A stretch of DNA of 64,000 nt, taken from the NCBI GenBank assembly GCA_963585895.1, contig OY757921.1:53981090-54045089 (forward strand), in the 5' to 3' direction. The stretch is from Sepioteuthis lessoniana (lineage: Eukaryota > Mollusca > Cephalopoda > Myopsida > Loliginidae). Positions 30,790-41,977 of this stretch are shown here, piece by piece. The translations under genes and the position numbers were made by a program. The notes beneath the pieces were generated by a model, which saw only the letters and a list, made by a program, of their open reading frames with translations, searched no databases and was not told the DNA's origin. Every line of letters begins with the position of its first letter. Position 1 is the first letter of the stretch.

Positions 30790-32610
30790 AGTGAAAGTAT
30801 AAAACTATGATATATGTGGAATATATTATCTAAAGATGGAATATATTGGAGCTATGTAAAATAGATTTGCTCAAGTAAGGAGAAATATAAAAGCCTGGAC
30901 GAGTATTTAGGGGATTACAGAGTGAAATTGTAGCAGCTTCGAAAATTCGTCTTAGTCTTTTATCATGAATGTAAATGAGCATCTTTGCAGGATTGAAATC
31001 GATGCTGTGATTATATTGAGAATTGTGTTGAAATAGTGCATTGTTTAAGTAAACAATTCTTATGTCTCTTTTGTGTTCTTTCAAGTAAACGTGAAGGTTC
31101 CGAGATGTGTCACCAATATATTTTGATTTATAATTCTTACGTGGGATACAATAAACACCGGCGTCTGAAAAGATGGTGCGTTGAGGGTTAGAGTGTACTA
31201 ATTCTCGGATCGTTTTATAAGGTAGAGCGGAAGTTTTGATATCGAGTATATTTAAGTTGTTTATTATGATGTGAGAAGAAGAATTGCTCGGTAAAGCTAT
31301 GAATCTTTGGGGGGAACTAGTTTTATAATATTGTGAGTAAGTATTAGTTCGATGTTGATACTTATTGTGGATTTTGTGGGCTTTAGATTTAGCAAACTGT
31401 ATAAAAGATTTGGGGTATAGAAGGTTAAGGAAGGAGTTTTCTATGTGGTTGAATTCATCATCTAAATATTTCGAGGAACAAATACGTAGAGCTCTGAGAA
31501 AAAGAAACTATTATGATACCTCTTTTGGTGTTGTTGTGGTGTGAATAAAAATGTATGTGGTTGGTTTTACAAGTAAGTTTACGGTAAACCTTGATTTCTA
31601 GTCTTTTAATATTCCTAGTAAGATATCCAGTAAAGGTAGTGTGCTGTTAGATTCAAGTTCGGATGTGAACTTTATATAAAGTTCTACATTGTTCCGTCTG
31701 TTAGTGATGCAAAGCAAGTCAAGATCTTCTGAAAAAAGTAGGATGTTGTCTATGTATCTGAAGTAACGTGCAGTATTGGGTATAATATATTTAAAGGGAC
31801 CAGATTCAAAGAATTCAAGATAAATGCATGCAAGAACTCCGCTAAACTTATTTTTTTGTTTATAAAATATGTTGTTGTACTGGAAGCAACAGTGTGAAGT
31901 GCATAAGGTACAAATTTTAATCAGTTTAGAGATCGGTAGAGGTAATGTGGAATTAGATTTTCGAAGGTGATTATGTAGACTCTCAATGCATCTATCAACA
32001 GGTATGTTGGTATATTGGAATTTTATATCTAAACTTGCTAAATATTTGTTGTTCATATCATGGTCAGTCAATTGTTGAGAAGTGATACGGAATTTTTGAT
32101 GTTTGCGTCACTGATGGTACCTAATAGAGGGGATGATAATTTGGCTAGAAGTTTAGCGATATTATGGGGGCAGATCCTATACCAGAAATGATTGGTCTTA
32201 GGGGAATGTCAGGTTTGTGGGGTTTAGGAAGAACGTAAATTTAGGGATTATGGGGTGATAATTGATTGAGGACCAAGATTTATACTCATTAGAGATTAAT
32301 TTTCAGTAAGATTTGTTAAAGTCATTAACATTCTTTGAAACAGCTGGTTGGGATATCTGTTCATATGCGTTGTTATCACCAAGTAGATCCATAAGTTTTT
32401 GGTTATAGACCGTGGAATCCATAATAACTTCACGTCCACCTTTGTCAGAAGGTGAAATAACGATGTTGTGATTAGAAGAGAAAGATTTAAAAGCAGTTAT
32501 GTATCTGTTAGGTAGGGTCAGTACATTGGAGAGGCAATTAGTAGAAGCGGTAATGATACCTTATATGAATCCTAGATTCATAGATTTCTAGTTGGTTAGT
32601 TGGATTTACT
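30790..32610 (-). pseudogene. PLE-2: Penelope-like RT plus GIY-YIG
   Basis: A minus-strand Penelope-like element. The N-terminal half (32,610-32,070) is badly broken. The frame 32,071-31,598 encodes the RT core: YLASLDIKFQYTNIPVD (first catalytic region), LIKICTLCTSHCCFQYNN, FSGVLACIYLEFFESGPFK and YFRYIDNILLF, where the catalytic Y-x-DD reads YIDN. Downstream, a GIY-YIG nuclease is readable (GVYCIPRKN, SKYIGDTSRNL, about 31,085-31,170). It continues in frame as EHKRDIRIVYLNNALFQHN to a C-terminus at 30,830 (ILHSSNIFHL). The second catalytic Asp of RT is replaced by Asn and there are many stops, so it is inactive. Confidence 0.87.
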
Positions 32611-32679
32611 GCATATAATTTTTTGTTGGACTCCTTAATAACGAATTCAGATTTTTTGCAAGTAATTATATAGTTCTAT

Positions 32680-33130
32680 ATAACTATTCTTACTTAATAA
32701 TAATAATAAAACTTTGTAAAGAATTATAGCTTCAAGTAATTATTCTTCATACAAATAATCCAATTACATGGTTTCAAGTTGCAGAATAATCGAGACCATC
32801 CAGATCAAAGCACTGTTAATATCAGTATGAATACAGAGAAGGGTTCTGTTGATCTGAGGAGACATCAATTAAACTGATTAACTAATGTAAACATCTCACA
32901 AGAAGTAAAATAATAATTTGCTATTAGCCATCTTCGGGTAGCTATCACGATGTAGCAATTATGATTTACAAGCCTTCATTTGGCTTTTAGCACACACACC
33001 TACCTAATAAAGATAATTTTGTATCCAATTACATGGTTTCAAATATTCGTATCTAATAATAATAATTTACAAGTGATTAAATTCAGAATAAAATTGTCTG
33101 AGGCACTTAACATTTCATACGTAGTTTCCA
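32680..33130 (+). mobile_element. R4/Dong-like 3' fragment in AT-rich DNA
   Basis: The stretch 32,786-32,880 matches the family's 3' end in degraded form (GAGACCATCCAGATCAAAGC, AGAGAAGGGTTCTGTTGATC, TGAGGAGACAT). Flanks contain TAATAATAATAA runs (32,697-32,708 and 33,055-33,068). The sequence TCCAATTACATGGTTTCAA occurs twice (32,759 and 33,027), a local direct repeat. Confidence 0.6.
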
Positions 33131-33169
33131 TAACAATGCTTTAAGATTCAATGTATAATGTTATTCATT

Positions 33170-35030
33170 ATGGTTCTAAACATCATCTCTGTCGAGCTCA
33201 AGAACTAGATTATCCATTTTTGTCAATTACAAGAATATGCTACTCGTTAGCACAGTCTTCATCCAAGTGGCCCAGCTACAATACGGCTGCTTATATATAT
33301 AATAAGCAGCACGTGTCAGCATGTTTGTATGGGCAAGATGTACATTTCATGGAATGCCGGTCGTTATGCCCGCGCACTCGTAAACCTCCAAAAGCACATC
33401 GAAAGAGTAGGCGGACGCGCCAGCCTTCTGCAAATTTTCTGAATCCGCTCCCACAAAATCCACACTGCTACCGGCGAAGAGATCAGTCAGTGAACCTCAT
33501 TCGCAAAATACCGACTTCAGCTGCCGGATGACACTGACTGAGTCCTGAAGATCAGTAGTTGCCAGATGCAGAACGGAGTAAGTTCAATCAACAAGTGCCA
33601 TCTAGTGTCTACTGCCAATGTGGCACCAGGTGTCTCTTACATCTAACCGCACAGTATTCCAACGCAGGGTATATGAACGAAAACGCCTAACATTGTTCCG
33701 TCACTTCCTTAGCTACCTTAGAAACTGCAGGATCTACCTGCTTCACAAAATACAGGGTGCGCTTTACACCAGGATGCCCACTTTGCTGATAGATAATCAT
33801 TATCTAGGTAAAGTCCGACCCGTTGATAGTTGCTGTACACTCTTGCTATTTAGGCTCTGCCTACTTTCTTATTGCGTCAAAACATCGTTGAGGCACCCTT
33901 GTGAGATACACTGCCGGGCTAATGACCCAGCGGTGAACTAGAATCGACCAAGGCCACATCAATGTTTCAACTGTATTCGTCAGCAAGCCTCTCAAGAGTG
34001 TTGAACCGACGTCATTTTATATCTCCTAGGTCGCCTTGGTACGCACTCTCTTCTTTACGATCAGAGGGTCGGATATCCATCGGTGCACACATGCTGAATG
34101 GGCCAGCAAATACAACACCATTGCTTTTCTAGATAGACACCTTTTAACACTGCAATAAGCTCTACAGGAATCCTATGCTGCGTGTCTCCTTCTAAACACA
34201 GCTAACACACATCTTTGACGATATCACTGTCAACTTCTAACGCTACTCCGGTCGCCATGGAACTTTTGTCGACCCACACTTTCGTCGACCCATACATTTC
34301 CCGACCGTGCATACCTCAATTCCTTCTCATATAGTCCTCCTGATACACTCCACTCACTGTTTCGGTGAGTGTACCTTTGAGTGGGACGTTGCAAGCCTTG
34401 TCATCCCACCCTCTTGTCCCTGCGTTTACTCGCTACTTCGGAAATGCAGTTGTATAACGGAAAATGCCCGGTTAACTTTTCACATTACGAAAACGCGCTT
34501 CGACGATTAATGGTGGTTAGAACTATTCGGATCTCGCTCCCTTGTTTCCATTGAAATAAGGTCCCTCTGAAGTGCAAGCCCAATTGTTAAAATATTCCCG
34601 GACTTGTCCTGCTGAAGTCAACGTAATTTTCGCCGATGCATGACTATGTGGCATCTTTGTTCGACTCATCTTGTGACAGTATAAAATCGATTATCCAACC
34701 CACCGTAAGTGGCGCTACGTTCAGTCTGAAACCTAGCTGCTTAAGGCAGTACGTACGCCCCCTAAGAAACTCAGTCTGGAATTACCACTTCATTTAAATA
34801 TGCACCTGTAGGTTGGCTTTTCTTAAATACTGCAGGGATACACTATACGCCGTTGCCGTCATTCTCTTAGCTTGTACGAACAGACATTACCGTTTACTGT
34901 GAACACGTCGACCTATAGTCATTGCTACACGGTCAATTTTTTAACAGAATTTAACAGGTTTGAATTTCGAGTTCTCCTAAACTGGTTGCCTTATCAAAGT
35001 TGAAGTGCGCTGTCTGCTCAACTATCTACC
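33170..35030 (-). pseudogene. Second LTR-retrotransposon pol fossil (RT, RNase H, integrase)
   Basis: Minus-strand pol, so degraded that no long frame remains, but blocks appear in the right order. RT: CSYKLREWRQ (about 34,880), then FGLNVAPLTVGWII (about 34,700), with the catalytic Y-I-DD position reading CIGENYVDF, and RRSAFS, KLTGHFPLY (about 34,470-34,500). RNase H: VWVDKSSMATGVALEV (about 34,220-34,270). Integrase: HPGVKRTLYFVKQVDPAVS (about 33,720-33,775), SVIRQLKSVFCE and FRKFAEGWRVRLLFRCAF (about 33,390-33,450). GC content is higher than in the surroundings. It is a Gypsy-like family distinct from the 15-29 kb element. No LTRs were identified. Confidence 0.68.
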
Positions 35031-35079
35031 TATAACTGGAGGGAAAATAACCGGATTCATATCTTTCCGAATGATATTA

Positions 35080-35180
35080 GCACTATCAGAAATGCAAAGA
35101 GTCTCATCCAGGATTTGAACTTGTGACGCCGTATCCATTTCCCACGACAGTAAACATTACACTACAATCGACTCCATTGA
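35080..35180 (-). mobile_element. tRNA-derived SINE fragment (minus)
   Basis: Read minus, GATTGTAGTGTAATGTTTAC (A-box-like, about 35,150-35,170) is followed by GTTCAAATCCTGG (B-box, about 35,113-35,126), with tRNA-like spacing. The sequence beyond is not clearly related to the other SINEs. Confidence 0.6.
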
Positions 35181-35590
35181 ATAATCTGTATGAGTTATGC
35201 AAATTTGAACATCCGTAAATGAAAAAAATAATATATCATATGGAAAACATATTTCAACGGCAACTTTGTAACAAGCTAATGTATGTAACAACTTGTCAAA
35301 AACAAGCAAACTTCTTCACATTGTTGTGTACTGCATATATACCTGTATATAATACTGCATAATATCAGAATATAAAAAAAAAACTAGCATGTTCTTCAGT
35401 TTGTTGTAGCGATAAACAGATCAGCATATGATACAGTTATAATTTACAAATGATGCTTTCAAACGCCTTCAATTGCTTATCAAACTTCTAATATGAATTT
35501 ATATATTATATTATTCTTCCTGAAGTACTGATGAAATTATTATAAATATCTGAAAAAGGGGGCTTTATCTTTTATATTACGGTCAAAAAT
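35181..35590. other. AT-rich segment, nothing recognised
   Basis: No coding or repeat signal supported between the SINE fragment and the exon-like frame. Confidence 0.6.
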
Positions 35591-35593
35591 GTA

Positions 35594-36000
35594 TCACAAA
35601 TGTTCCATAGTGTAATGATCAGGATTTTTTGTAGGCCATGAAAGAGTGTCAGTGGCATTATTTTGAAGATATTTCCGATCAGCTCGTGCTGTCGAGTATA
35701 AATATAAATAGATGGAACATGATGCTACAAAATAATTATCAAAAAGAGGTTCGACGTCTTTATGATGGACTTGTTCCTGGTACCTTTTACTTTTGATGTT
35801 GCATTGCAATATTTCAAGATATGGTTTACAGTAGTACCAGCAATTATTTAAAATAATAAATGAGTCACCAACAAACTCAATATCTTCATGGGTGTTGTTG
35901 ACGATATGCAGGTTCCCTCTGAACACCATATTCGGAGTCTCAGAAATAAACTCCCATTTTCCAAGAACAGATGTTCCAATTAAATCCACTATTGCACCCT
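35594..36000 (-). CDS. Unidentified exon-like open frame
   Basis: An open minus-strand frame of about 131 codons (35,989-35,594) that does not resemble any transposon protein I know. It is rich in Cys, Trp and Tyr (DSFIILNNCWYYCKPYLEIL, DNYFVASCSIYLYLYS), with balanced composition unlike the low-complexity shadow frames around it. There is no upstream ATG in frame, only a GTG. Just before it, on the minus strand, is TTCATAG, a possible splice acceptor, and GTGATA near the 3' end could be a donor. An internal exon or a retrocopied exon of a host gene is possible; chance is not excluded. Function unknown. Confidence 0.35.
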
Positions 36001-36089
36001 ATGAACTTTCTCTCTATGTCTTTCAATAATGAGTAATCGTCAGCTAGGATTCTGTAAAATAAGATTGACACTTAGTAGCCTTATTTGGA

Positions 36090-36341
36090 TGGTGATTAAA
36101 CATAGTCAGGAGTTGATATGTCACTAGTCTCGAGGAAAGCAATTGTTCTTTTCATGTGCATTTGCAGAAAACACACTCTGAGAAAAAGAGATGGGAGACC
36201 TCCATATAAATCCATAATCAACTGAAAACCATTCAAACTGTGAATACAAGTGAGCTCAAGTCTTACTGAGTAAGAAAATACAAATCTCTTTGTGGATCGA
36301 CTCATTTTAGAACATTTCTCTCTCTTTAAACCTACAACAAA

Positions 36342-36345
<4 letters not shown>
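36090..36345 (-). repeat. MITE-like unit, inverted copy
   Basis: Read minus from about 36,345 to 36,100, this segment aligns with the plus-strand unit that starts at 36,390: GTTGTAGG, then ATGTTCTAAAATGAGTCG, then CAGTTTGAATGGTTTTCAGT and TTTTTCTCAGAGTGTGTTTT. The two copies are head to head around (TA)n, forming an inverted repeat of several hundred bases. Confidence 0.75.

Positions 36346-36389
<44 letters not shown>
36346..36389. repeat. (TA)n at inverted-repeat centre
   Basis: A (TA)n run symmetrically bordered by ACAACAAAAAAATTATA on one side and TATAATTTTGTTATAG on the other, so the palindrome extends through it. Confidence 0.9.
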
Positions 36390-36393
<4 letters not shown>

Positions 36394-36768
36394 GTTATAG
36401 GCCCAAAGGGAGAATAAAAATATTCTAAAATAGGTAGGTTTACGAAGAGATTAGTATTTTTGAATTTATTTATTTATTTATTTTGTTCTTGTTATGGGGT
36501 ACTCAATGAAACTTGAAATTTCTCGTGTTTGCAGTTTGAATGATTTTCAGTTGTTTATGGGTTTATATACAGATCATCCTCTCTTTTTCTTAGAGTGTAT
36601 TTACCTTAGTCTTCTTTACCAGTCTTTAATATTTGATATGTTTTAACAAGGCTTTGTCCCATATATGTTCTCTGATGAAAGCAACAAGCTGGAAACATTC
36701 ACGTATGTAAGAACAAAACGAATAAATAAATTAATTAAAAAATATAAAACTCTTCGTAAACCTATCTA

Positions 36769-36778
<10 letters not shown>
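36390..36778 (+). mobile_element. MITE-like element with terminal inverted repeats
   Basis: The left terminal repeat AATATTCTAAAATAGGTAGG plus TTTACGAAGAG (36,419-36,449) matches the reverse complement of the right end, CTCTTCGTAAACC plus TATCTATTTTAATATA (36,750-36,778), at about 27 of 31 positions. The ~300-bp interior is non-coding. (TA)n lies outside both ends. A short non-autonomous DNA transposon inserted at TA-rich sequence fits; no matching transposase is in the window. Confidence 0.65.

Positions 36779-36826
<48 letters not shown>
36773..36826. repeat. (TA)n microsatellite
   Basis: A (TA)n run abutting the right end of the MITE-like element. Confidence 0.9.
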
Positions 36827-36828
<2 letters not shown>

Positions 36829-36829
36829 T

Positions 36830-37170
36830 TCAGAGACATATTTTGCAGGAGATAAAGGCCTGTAAAACCTTGTAAAAACTGAAAATAGTTTTAATAGAAC
36901 CTAATGACTCCAAAATATGTGATGGGTTTTTAGATGTTGTTTGATTCCTGAAATACTTCTTTTTTTTTTTAATTTTTTTATATTGTTCACCTACTTTCTG
37001 CTGTGGATTTTTTCTTTGCACAAAAATATATTAATCTAATCTAATGGAAGTAAATCTTCATCAATAAGTCTGTTTATACATACGCTTATATATCCATTGA
37101 CACAAGAAACTTTGCTTGTTAGTTGATAGCACAAAAATACTCATGTAATTAAGTAAAATTGGTGTCCTTT
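36830..37170. other. AT-rich segment, nothing recognised
   Basis: No supported feature. Confidence 0.55.
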
Positions 37171-37345
37171 GTCGAGAGTGACCAGAAGGCTCCCTTTTCA
37201 ATAGCAACTACATCATTTTACCCTTACCTCATAATGCTGAGTGTTAAGCAAGGCGGCATCAAGTTTCAATTTTTGAGTCTTTGGTATGACTCGATCCTGG
37301 TCTTCCAGATCATTAGCGAACACTCTACTCATTAGGCCAATGGCC
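37170..37345 (-). mobile_element. tRNA-derived SINE (minus)
   Basis: Read minus, CATTGGCCTAATGAGTAGAG (A-box-like, about 37,325-37,345) and CAGGATCGAGTCATACC (B-box-like, about 37,285-37,302) sit at tRNA-like spacing, followed by a body of about 110 bp. Distinct from the 5.9-kb family. Confidence 0.55.
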
Positions 37346-37935
37346 CAGTTATTATAAAATCTCATGAAATCAAACTTTCTTGAAATTTGGAGTATGCTTA
37401 CAATCGTTAGAATATTTCCGAGAAAACTATAGGCTATTCACTTCACTGCTAGTGTAGTGTAATGGGTAGCTATTAGTTTATCGAGAAAAAGTGCCAGCAC
37501 GGCATAAGACCAAATTAGAGAAAACAGAAAAAAAAACTATGTTATGTGCATCTTTCCAGTTAGGATGATGTGTTTGCTCTAAAAATCAACATTCAAAATC
37601 CTGACTTTTATCCAGACAGAAATTGGTGTCGGTGTTCCCACGGAATTATTTTTGCCTTGTGGCAGAGTAGTTAAAGGTTCATCTAGTAAAATTATGGTTT
37701 CGTTTTCGATAAAAATATGCTAACTGCTTTCAGTTGATTGAAAACAAAACTGAGGTTAATAATGGAATGGCTCCACATGAGTTTATTTTATTAATTCTTG
37801 TCTATTATGGAATTTGAGAGGGTTTTAGCTAATTAATATGACGTAGAAAAGCGATTACTTTCTCATTGATACTTTAACAAAAATAAAGAAAAATCAAATA
37901 AAAATAAAAGAGTGATAAATAGAATTAAAAACATC
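37346..37935. other. AT-rich segment, nothing recognised
   Basis: No supported feature. Confidence 0.55.
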
Positions 37936-37939
37936 CTTG

Positions 37940-37944
37940 AAAAA

Positions 37945-37980
<36 letters not shown>

Positions 37981-38350
37981 ATTGAAAATAAAAGGAGACA
38001 AATGATTAAAATAGAAAAAAAAGAAAATATAAACAGGCAAAACAAATAAACAACCAAAAATTGATAAAAAGTAGCCAATGTCGATTTCAAGAACAAGGGG
38101 AAAATAAATAGGTAAAGAGACAAAGGTGCAACAACGTAAATAAAAATCGAACGACTGGCCAATAAAAAAAAGTAAAGACAAAAGAGAGAAAATGGAAAAG
38201 AAAAGACACGATACAGAGAAAAATAATGAAAAGAAAAAGAAAAGAAAGAAAAGGTAAAGAAAAAATAAGTAAAATGGAGAAAAATAATTGAAAAATTAAA
38301 AGAAAATAAAAGAAAGTCGAAAAAAACGTAAAGAAAATAAGAAAGTTTTT
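37940..38350. repeat. (GAAA)n and purine-rich tract
   Basis: (GAAA)n at 37,940-37,980, then sequence to about 38,350 dominated by A and G. Open frames on the opposite strand are Phe/Leu/Ser-rich artefacts of this bias. Confidence 0.8.
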
Positions 38351-38579
38351 ACAATGTACAAATAGAAGTAATGGACAAACACAAAAAATTAAATATGCAG
38401 GCAAATATGACACTGACTGATTGATCCATCGATCAGCATCGATTGAAAGAGGATGAGATGCTGTAATTGTTGGAGTCAAACAAAGGCCAAAAGGTAAAGA
38501 AAAGATAAAAAAAAATATAAACAATTATAAAAACGATTAAAGATGCTTATATGCGAGTGACTTGCACACAAACCCCTCC

Positions 38580-38581
<2 letters not shown>

Positions 38582-38636
<55 letters not shown>

Positions 38637-38681
38637 TTAGTCGTTTACTGACGAACAACACTCATAATATAATATAATATA

Positions 38682-38761
<80 letters not shown>
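38582..38761. repeat. (TA)n, (AATAT)n and (GT)n block
   Basis: (TA)n at 38,582-38,632, (AATAT)n grading into (TA)n at 38,665-38,713 and (GT)n at 38,716-38,761. Confidence 0.92.
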
Positions 38762-38762
<1 letters not shown>

Positions 38763-38859
38763 TTAGGGTTATGTGTTCATATGTAAGTGGACGAATAAAA
38801 ATAGAGATAAAGAGTAAAATGCCTGCATACATACACAAAGGGAAAATTGGACAAACAAG

Positions 38860-38931
38860 ACACACACACACACACACATAAACATTCCAGTGAACTTGTT
38901 TTTGCTTATGTCTGTGCATATATGTCTGTGC

Positions 38932-38990
<59 letters not shown>

Positions 38991-38999
38991 AAAAGAGAG
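38860..38999. repeat. (CA)n, (TA)n, (GA)n, (GAAA)n block
   Basis: (CA)n near 38,861-38,879, TGTGCATATA repeats near 38,913-38,935, then TA, GA and GAAA repeats to 38,999. Confidence 0.9.
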
Positions 39000-39167
39000 A
39001 AGAGACGAGGGAGACATGAGGAAAGAGATAGAGGGTCAAACTAAGAGACTTCTGAAAGTTAAAAAATTTCAAGGCAGAGAAGGTGGGGTTGACCTAGAAA
39101 TATTGTTTGAATGAAATTATATATTTGATATCGAGAACTTTATTTTCGAGCCTAACATCTCCGTAAA

Positions 39168-39216
39168 TATATATACATATATATATATATATACGTAAAT
39201 CAGCTCTTCAATAATA

Positions 39217-39288
<72 letters not shown>
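39168..39288. repeat. Two (TA)n runs
   Basis: (TA)n at about 39,168-39,193 and a longer run at 39,219-39,288. Outside them, AAATCAGCTCTTCAATAAT (39,197-39,215) and AGCTCTTCAACAATTATTGA (39,289-39,308) are similar, so the flank was duplicated with the repeat. Confidence 0.9.
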
Positions 39289-39289
<1 letters not shown>

Positions 39290-39867
39290 CTCTTCAACAA
39301 TTATTGAAGAACTGATTAAGTTCAGGACGAAAATATTTACTGAATGGTTTGCCTGTCTTAATGCGTCTGCTGCTGCTGCTATTGCCGTTGTTGGTGCTAC
39401 CTTTGCTGTTGTTGTGGTACTGTTACAGCTCGTATGAGAAAACAGCTTCTAAGAAGTGAATACGTGCACACAGCTTGCTGTAAAGAACGGAATTGTTCCT
39501 TATCTCGGAAGTCCACACACCAAGTACGGATGTCTTAAATTACGAAAGGTAAAGTAAAAGTGAATTATTATAAAAGTTTTTCTTTGACAATTTTTGCAAG
39601 ATGATAATTTAGTTGAGTTAGCTTATTGTTCATTTGTTTTGTTGTTTTGTTGTTGTTGTTTTTTCTTAGCTGTTGGCCACTTTATTCATTATTTGCAACT
39701 TATACGGAAGTTACTTTGTATCTTATGATCACCATAGATTTTAGGAAAGCGGAAAACTTTTTTAAATGCCATTTAATTTTGAAAAAAAAATTGCAATATC
39801 GTAATAAAAGTTTCTATTAATATTTAAAAAAAAACGCTTACAAAATATTGAAACAAAATAACGAAAA

Positions 39868-39868
<1 letters not shown>
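39289..39868. other. Non-coding, CTG/TTG-rich patches
   Basis: Short CTG and TTG repeats at about 39,367-39,420 and 39,636-39,662. A 64-codon open frame at 39,626-39,820 has no family resemblance. Confidence 0.55.
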
Positions 39869-39869
<1 letters not shown>

Positions 39870-39944
<75 letters not shown>

Positions 39945-39992
39945 TGTGCGTGTGCAAACACACACACACACGCGCGCGCGCGTGTGTGTGTA
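39870..39992. repeat. Alternating Pu-Py tract (TA)(TG)(CA)(CG)(TG)
   Basis: A nearly continuous 120-bp alternating purine-pyrimidine tract: (TA)n 39,870-39,910, (TG)n to about 39,950, (CA)n 39,957-39,971, (CG)n to about 39,982, (TG)n to 39,991. The TG and CG parts are classic Z-DNA-prone sequence and the TA part cruciform-prone. Confidence 0.92.
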
Positions 39993-39994
39993 CA

Positions 39995-40570
39995 TAGACT
40001 CTATTCGACTTAGCTGAACGTTTAATTTTTTTCTTCGAGGTGATAAAAAACATCAATGACTTTTCTTTCTAATTAAGTCTATCTTATAATTATTACTTCT
40101 GAAGGATTACTCGTGGATTCGTTATTTTTAATACAAAAATGCATATGATTTTAAACGCCTTCTTCTTCATAGAAATTATTCATTAATTGAGATAAATATA
40201 ATCAGATGAGATATGTAAACTAATGTATACTAACATAGGTATGTGTTCGTAGACCTCAACGTGAAAGTCAATTGTGAATTAGTTTCATATCCAATTATAT
40301 TTTGTTATTTTGATATTTGCATGACACATTTGTCACTTAATAAATTTTGTGAATTGAGACCTATATAGTTTTACTGATTCTACCCCCGTTTTTGATTATA
40401 TATAACTTTGAGTGTATTAACATTATTTGTGTGTTAGTATACATGTTCGTGCATATGTACACATGCATAAATTTGCATATAGGTAGGCATGTATATACTC
40501 GCTTTCACTTCAAACTTTTCCACCCTCTCTCCGTCTCTCTCTTGTCAGTCTGTCTGTTTGTCTCTTTCTT
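39995..40570. other. AT-rich segment, nothing recognised
   Basis: No supported feature. Confidence 0.55.
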
Positions 40571-40579
40571 CCACGAGTA

Positions 40580-40614
40580 CAGACAGAGAGAGAGAGAGAA
40601 AAAAAGGTAGAGAG

Positions 40615-40667
<53 letters not shown>

Positions 40668-40725
40668 GTGAGAGAGAGCGAGAGAGAGAGAGAGAAGGAG
40701 AGAGAGTGCGAGAGAGAGTGACATA
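40580..40725. repeat. (GA)n(TA)n(GA)n block
   Basis: GA-rich sequence on both sides of (TA)n at 40,618-40,664. Confidence 0.9.
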
Positions 40726-40749
40726 CACAGAGACAGGCAGATAGACAGA

Positions 40750-41565
40750 CAGAGTTATATTCGTCAAAATAATGAAATATGACTGTTTTTTCGCATTTTT
40801 CATGTGTCTAATTTCTTTTAGGATGGGGGTCTAGTATAAGAGCACACATTTTTCTCCCTTGCACCTCTGCCTCCGATCAGAGTGGGCTTTCTGAACTCTT
40901 TGAAATCCAATAATTATTTTTCAAATCAAAGTAATCTATCTATCTATCTATCTTTTGTGTAATGGAATGGTGCTACTGAGGTTTAGAATTCCCGGAGTCA
41001 AGCTTGCTACATTTTAACCGGTTCCAATAGAGAGAACAGACACTACATTAATTCCATCTTTAAAGTCGAGAAGCTACTCACTGGTTCGACAGTCTTCAAC
41101 ATCGCACGAAGATGCTACTCTTTGATCCTGGATAGAAGTTTAGGTCCATATATAATTCAGGCAAATCTTTGATACTATATATATCTGTTAATCCCTTTAT
41201 ATGTAGAATCCAGTGAAACGTTTATCTCTAGAATGCATTTGCTTACTGGAAATTAAAATATTTTTGCATTTAGATATTTGTTCCTTGAAGTTATTTTCTT
41301 TAGCTATTTCTCACGTAGTTCATACTGTTATTGCTTATGCGATGTCCGTGACCTTTATATATCCATTATTTTTTTTACGCATTTGATGTTTATCAGTATT
41401 TTTCTAGTAATATGATTTTTATATGTTTGTCTTTTTCACTGTTTTTATTTACATATTTTGCATACTTGTTAGGCAGGGTATTAGTTTCGAGAACTTCGAT
41501 GATATTTCGTAGCTAGGGTTTTTTCCAGCCCCTATGGAATGAAAATCAGGTTTGCTTTATAACTA
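40750..41565. other. AT-rich segment with short (ATCT)n
   Basis: Contains only a short (ATCT)n run at about 40,930-40,951; nothing else recognised. Confidence 0.55.
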
Positions 41566-41568
41566 TTC

Positions 41569-41975
41569 GCTTTTGAGAGTTTTTCACAGGAGCGTTAGCT
41601 GATAGTTTCTCACTAGAGTTTCAGTGACAGTAAGTCTCCACAAGTCTCCAATATGCTTCTCGGTATTCTGTCCGATCTTAGTAATGCAGCTGTCTGGAAG
41701 GTCTTCACCTATCTTCTTATTTCCAAGTCACCAAGTGCACCAATTACAATTGGTATCACCCACAACTTCATGTTCCATACTTTTTTACTTCTCTAGCAAG
41801 GTCTTGATAATTATTTTTCATCTTTTATTTTACTCGGTGGATTAACCAGTCAACAAAGTTCCTTATTCGGGAATTTCTCTTTTTGTTGTTGTTGTTGTTG
41901 TTGACTATCACGAGTTCTGTTCGTCTAGCCGAGATTTGGTGATGTTTTGGTTTATTATTATTATTATCATTACTC
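41569..41975 (-). mobile_element. R4/Dong-like LINE 3' fragment (copy a)
   Basis: Minus-strand 3' end of the REL-endonuclease LINE. The conserved 3' terminus sits at 41,578-41,650, then (read back) a degraded VIPIVIGALGDL-like block (41,725-41,760). The sequence from 41,870 to 41,940 matches the LAETRPD region in degraded form. It ends in TTATTATTATTATTATCATT (41,953-41,972), the complement of a TAA-type repeat. Confidence 0.75.
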
Positions 41976-41977
41976 TC

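Noticed and set aside
37863-38524. Three overlapping minus-strand frames rich in Phe and Ser
   Set aside because: They follow the purine bias of the plus strand and contain only low-complexity sequence.
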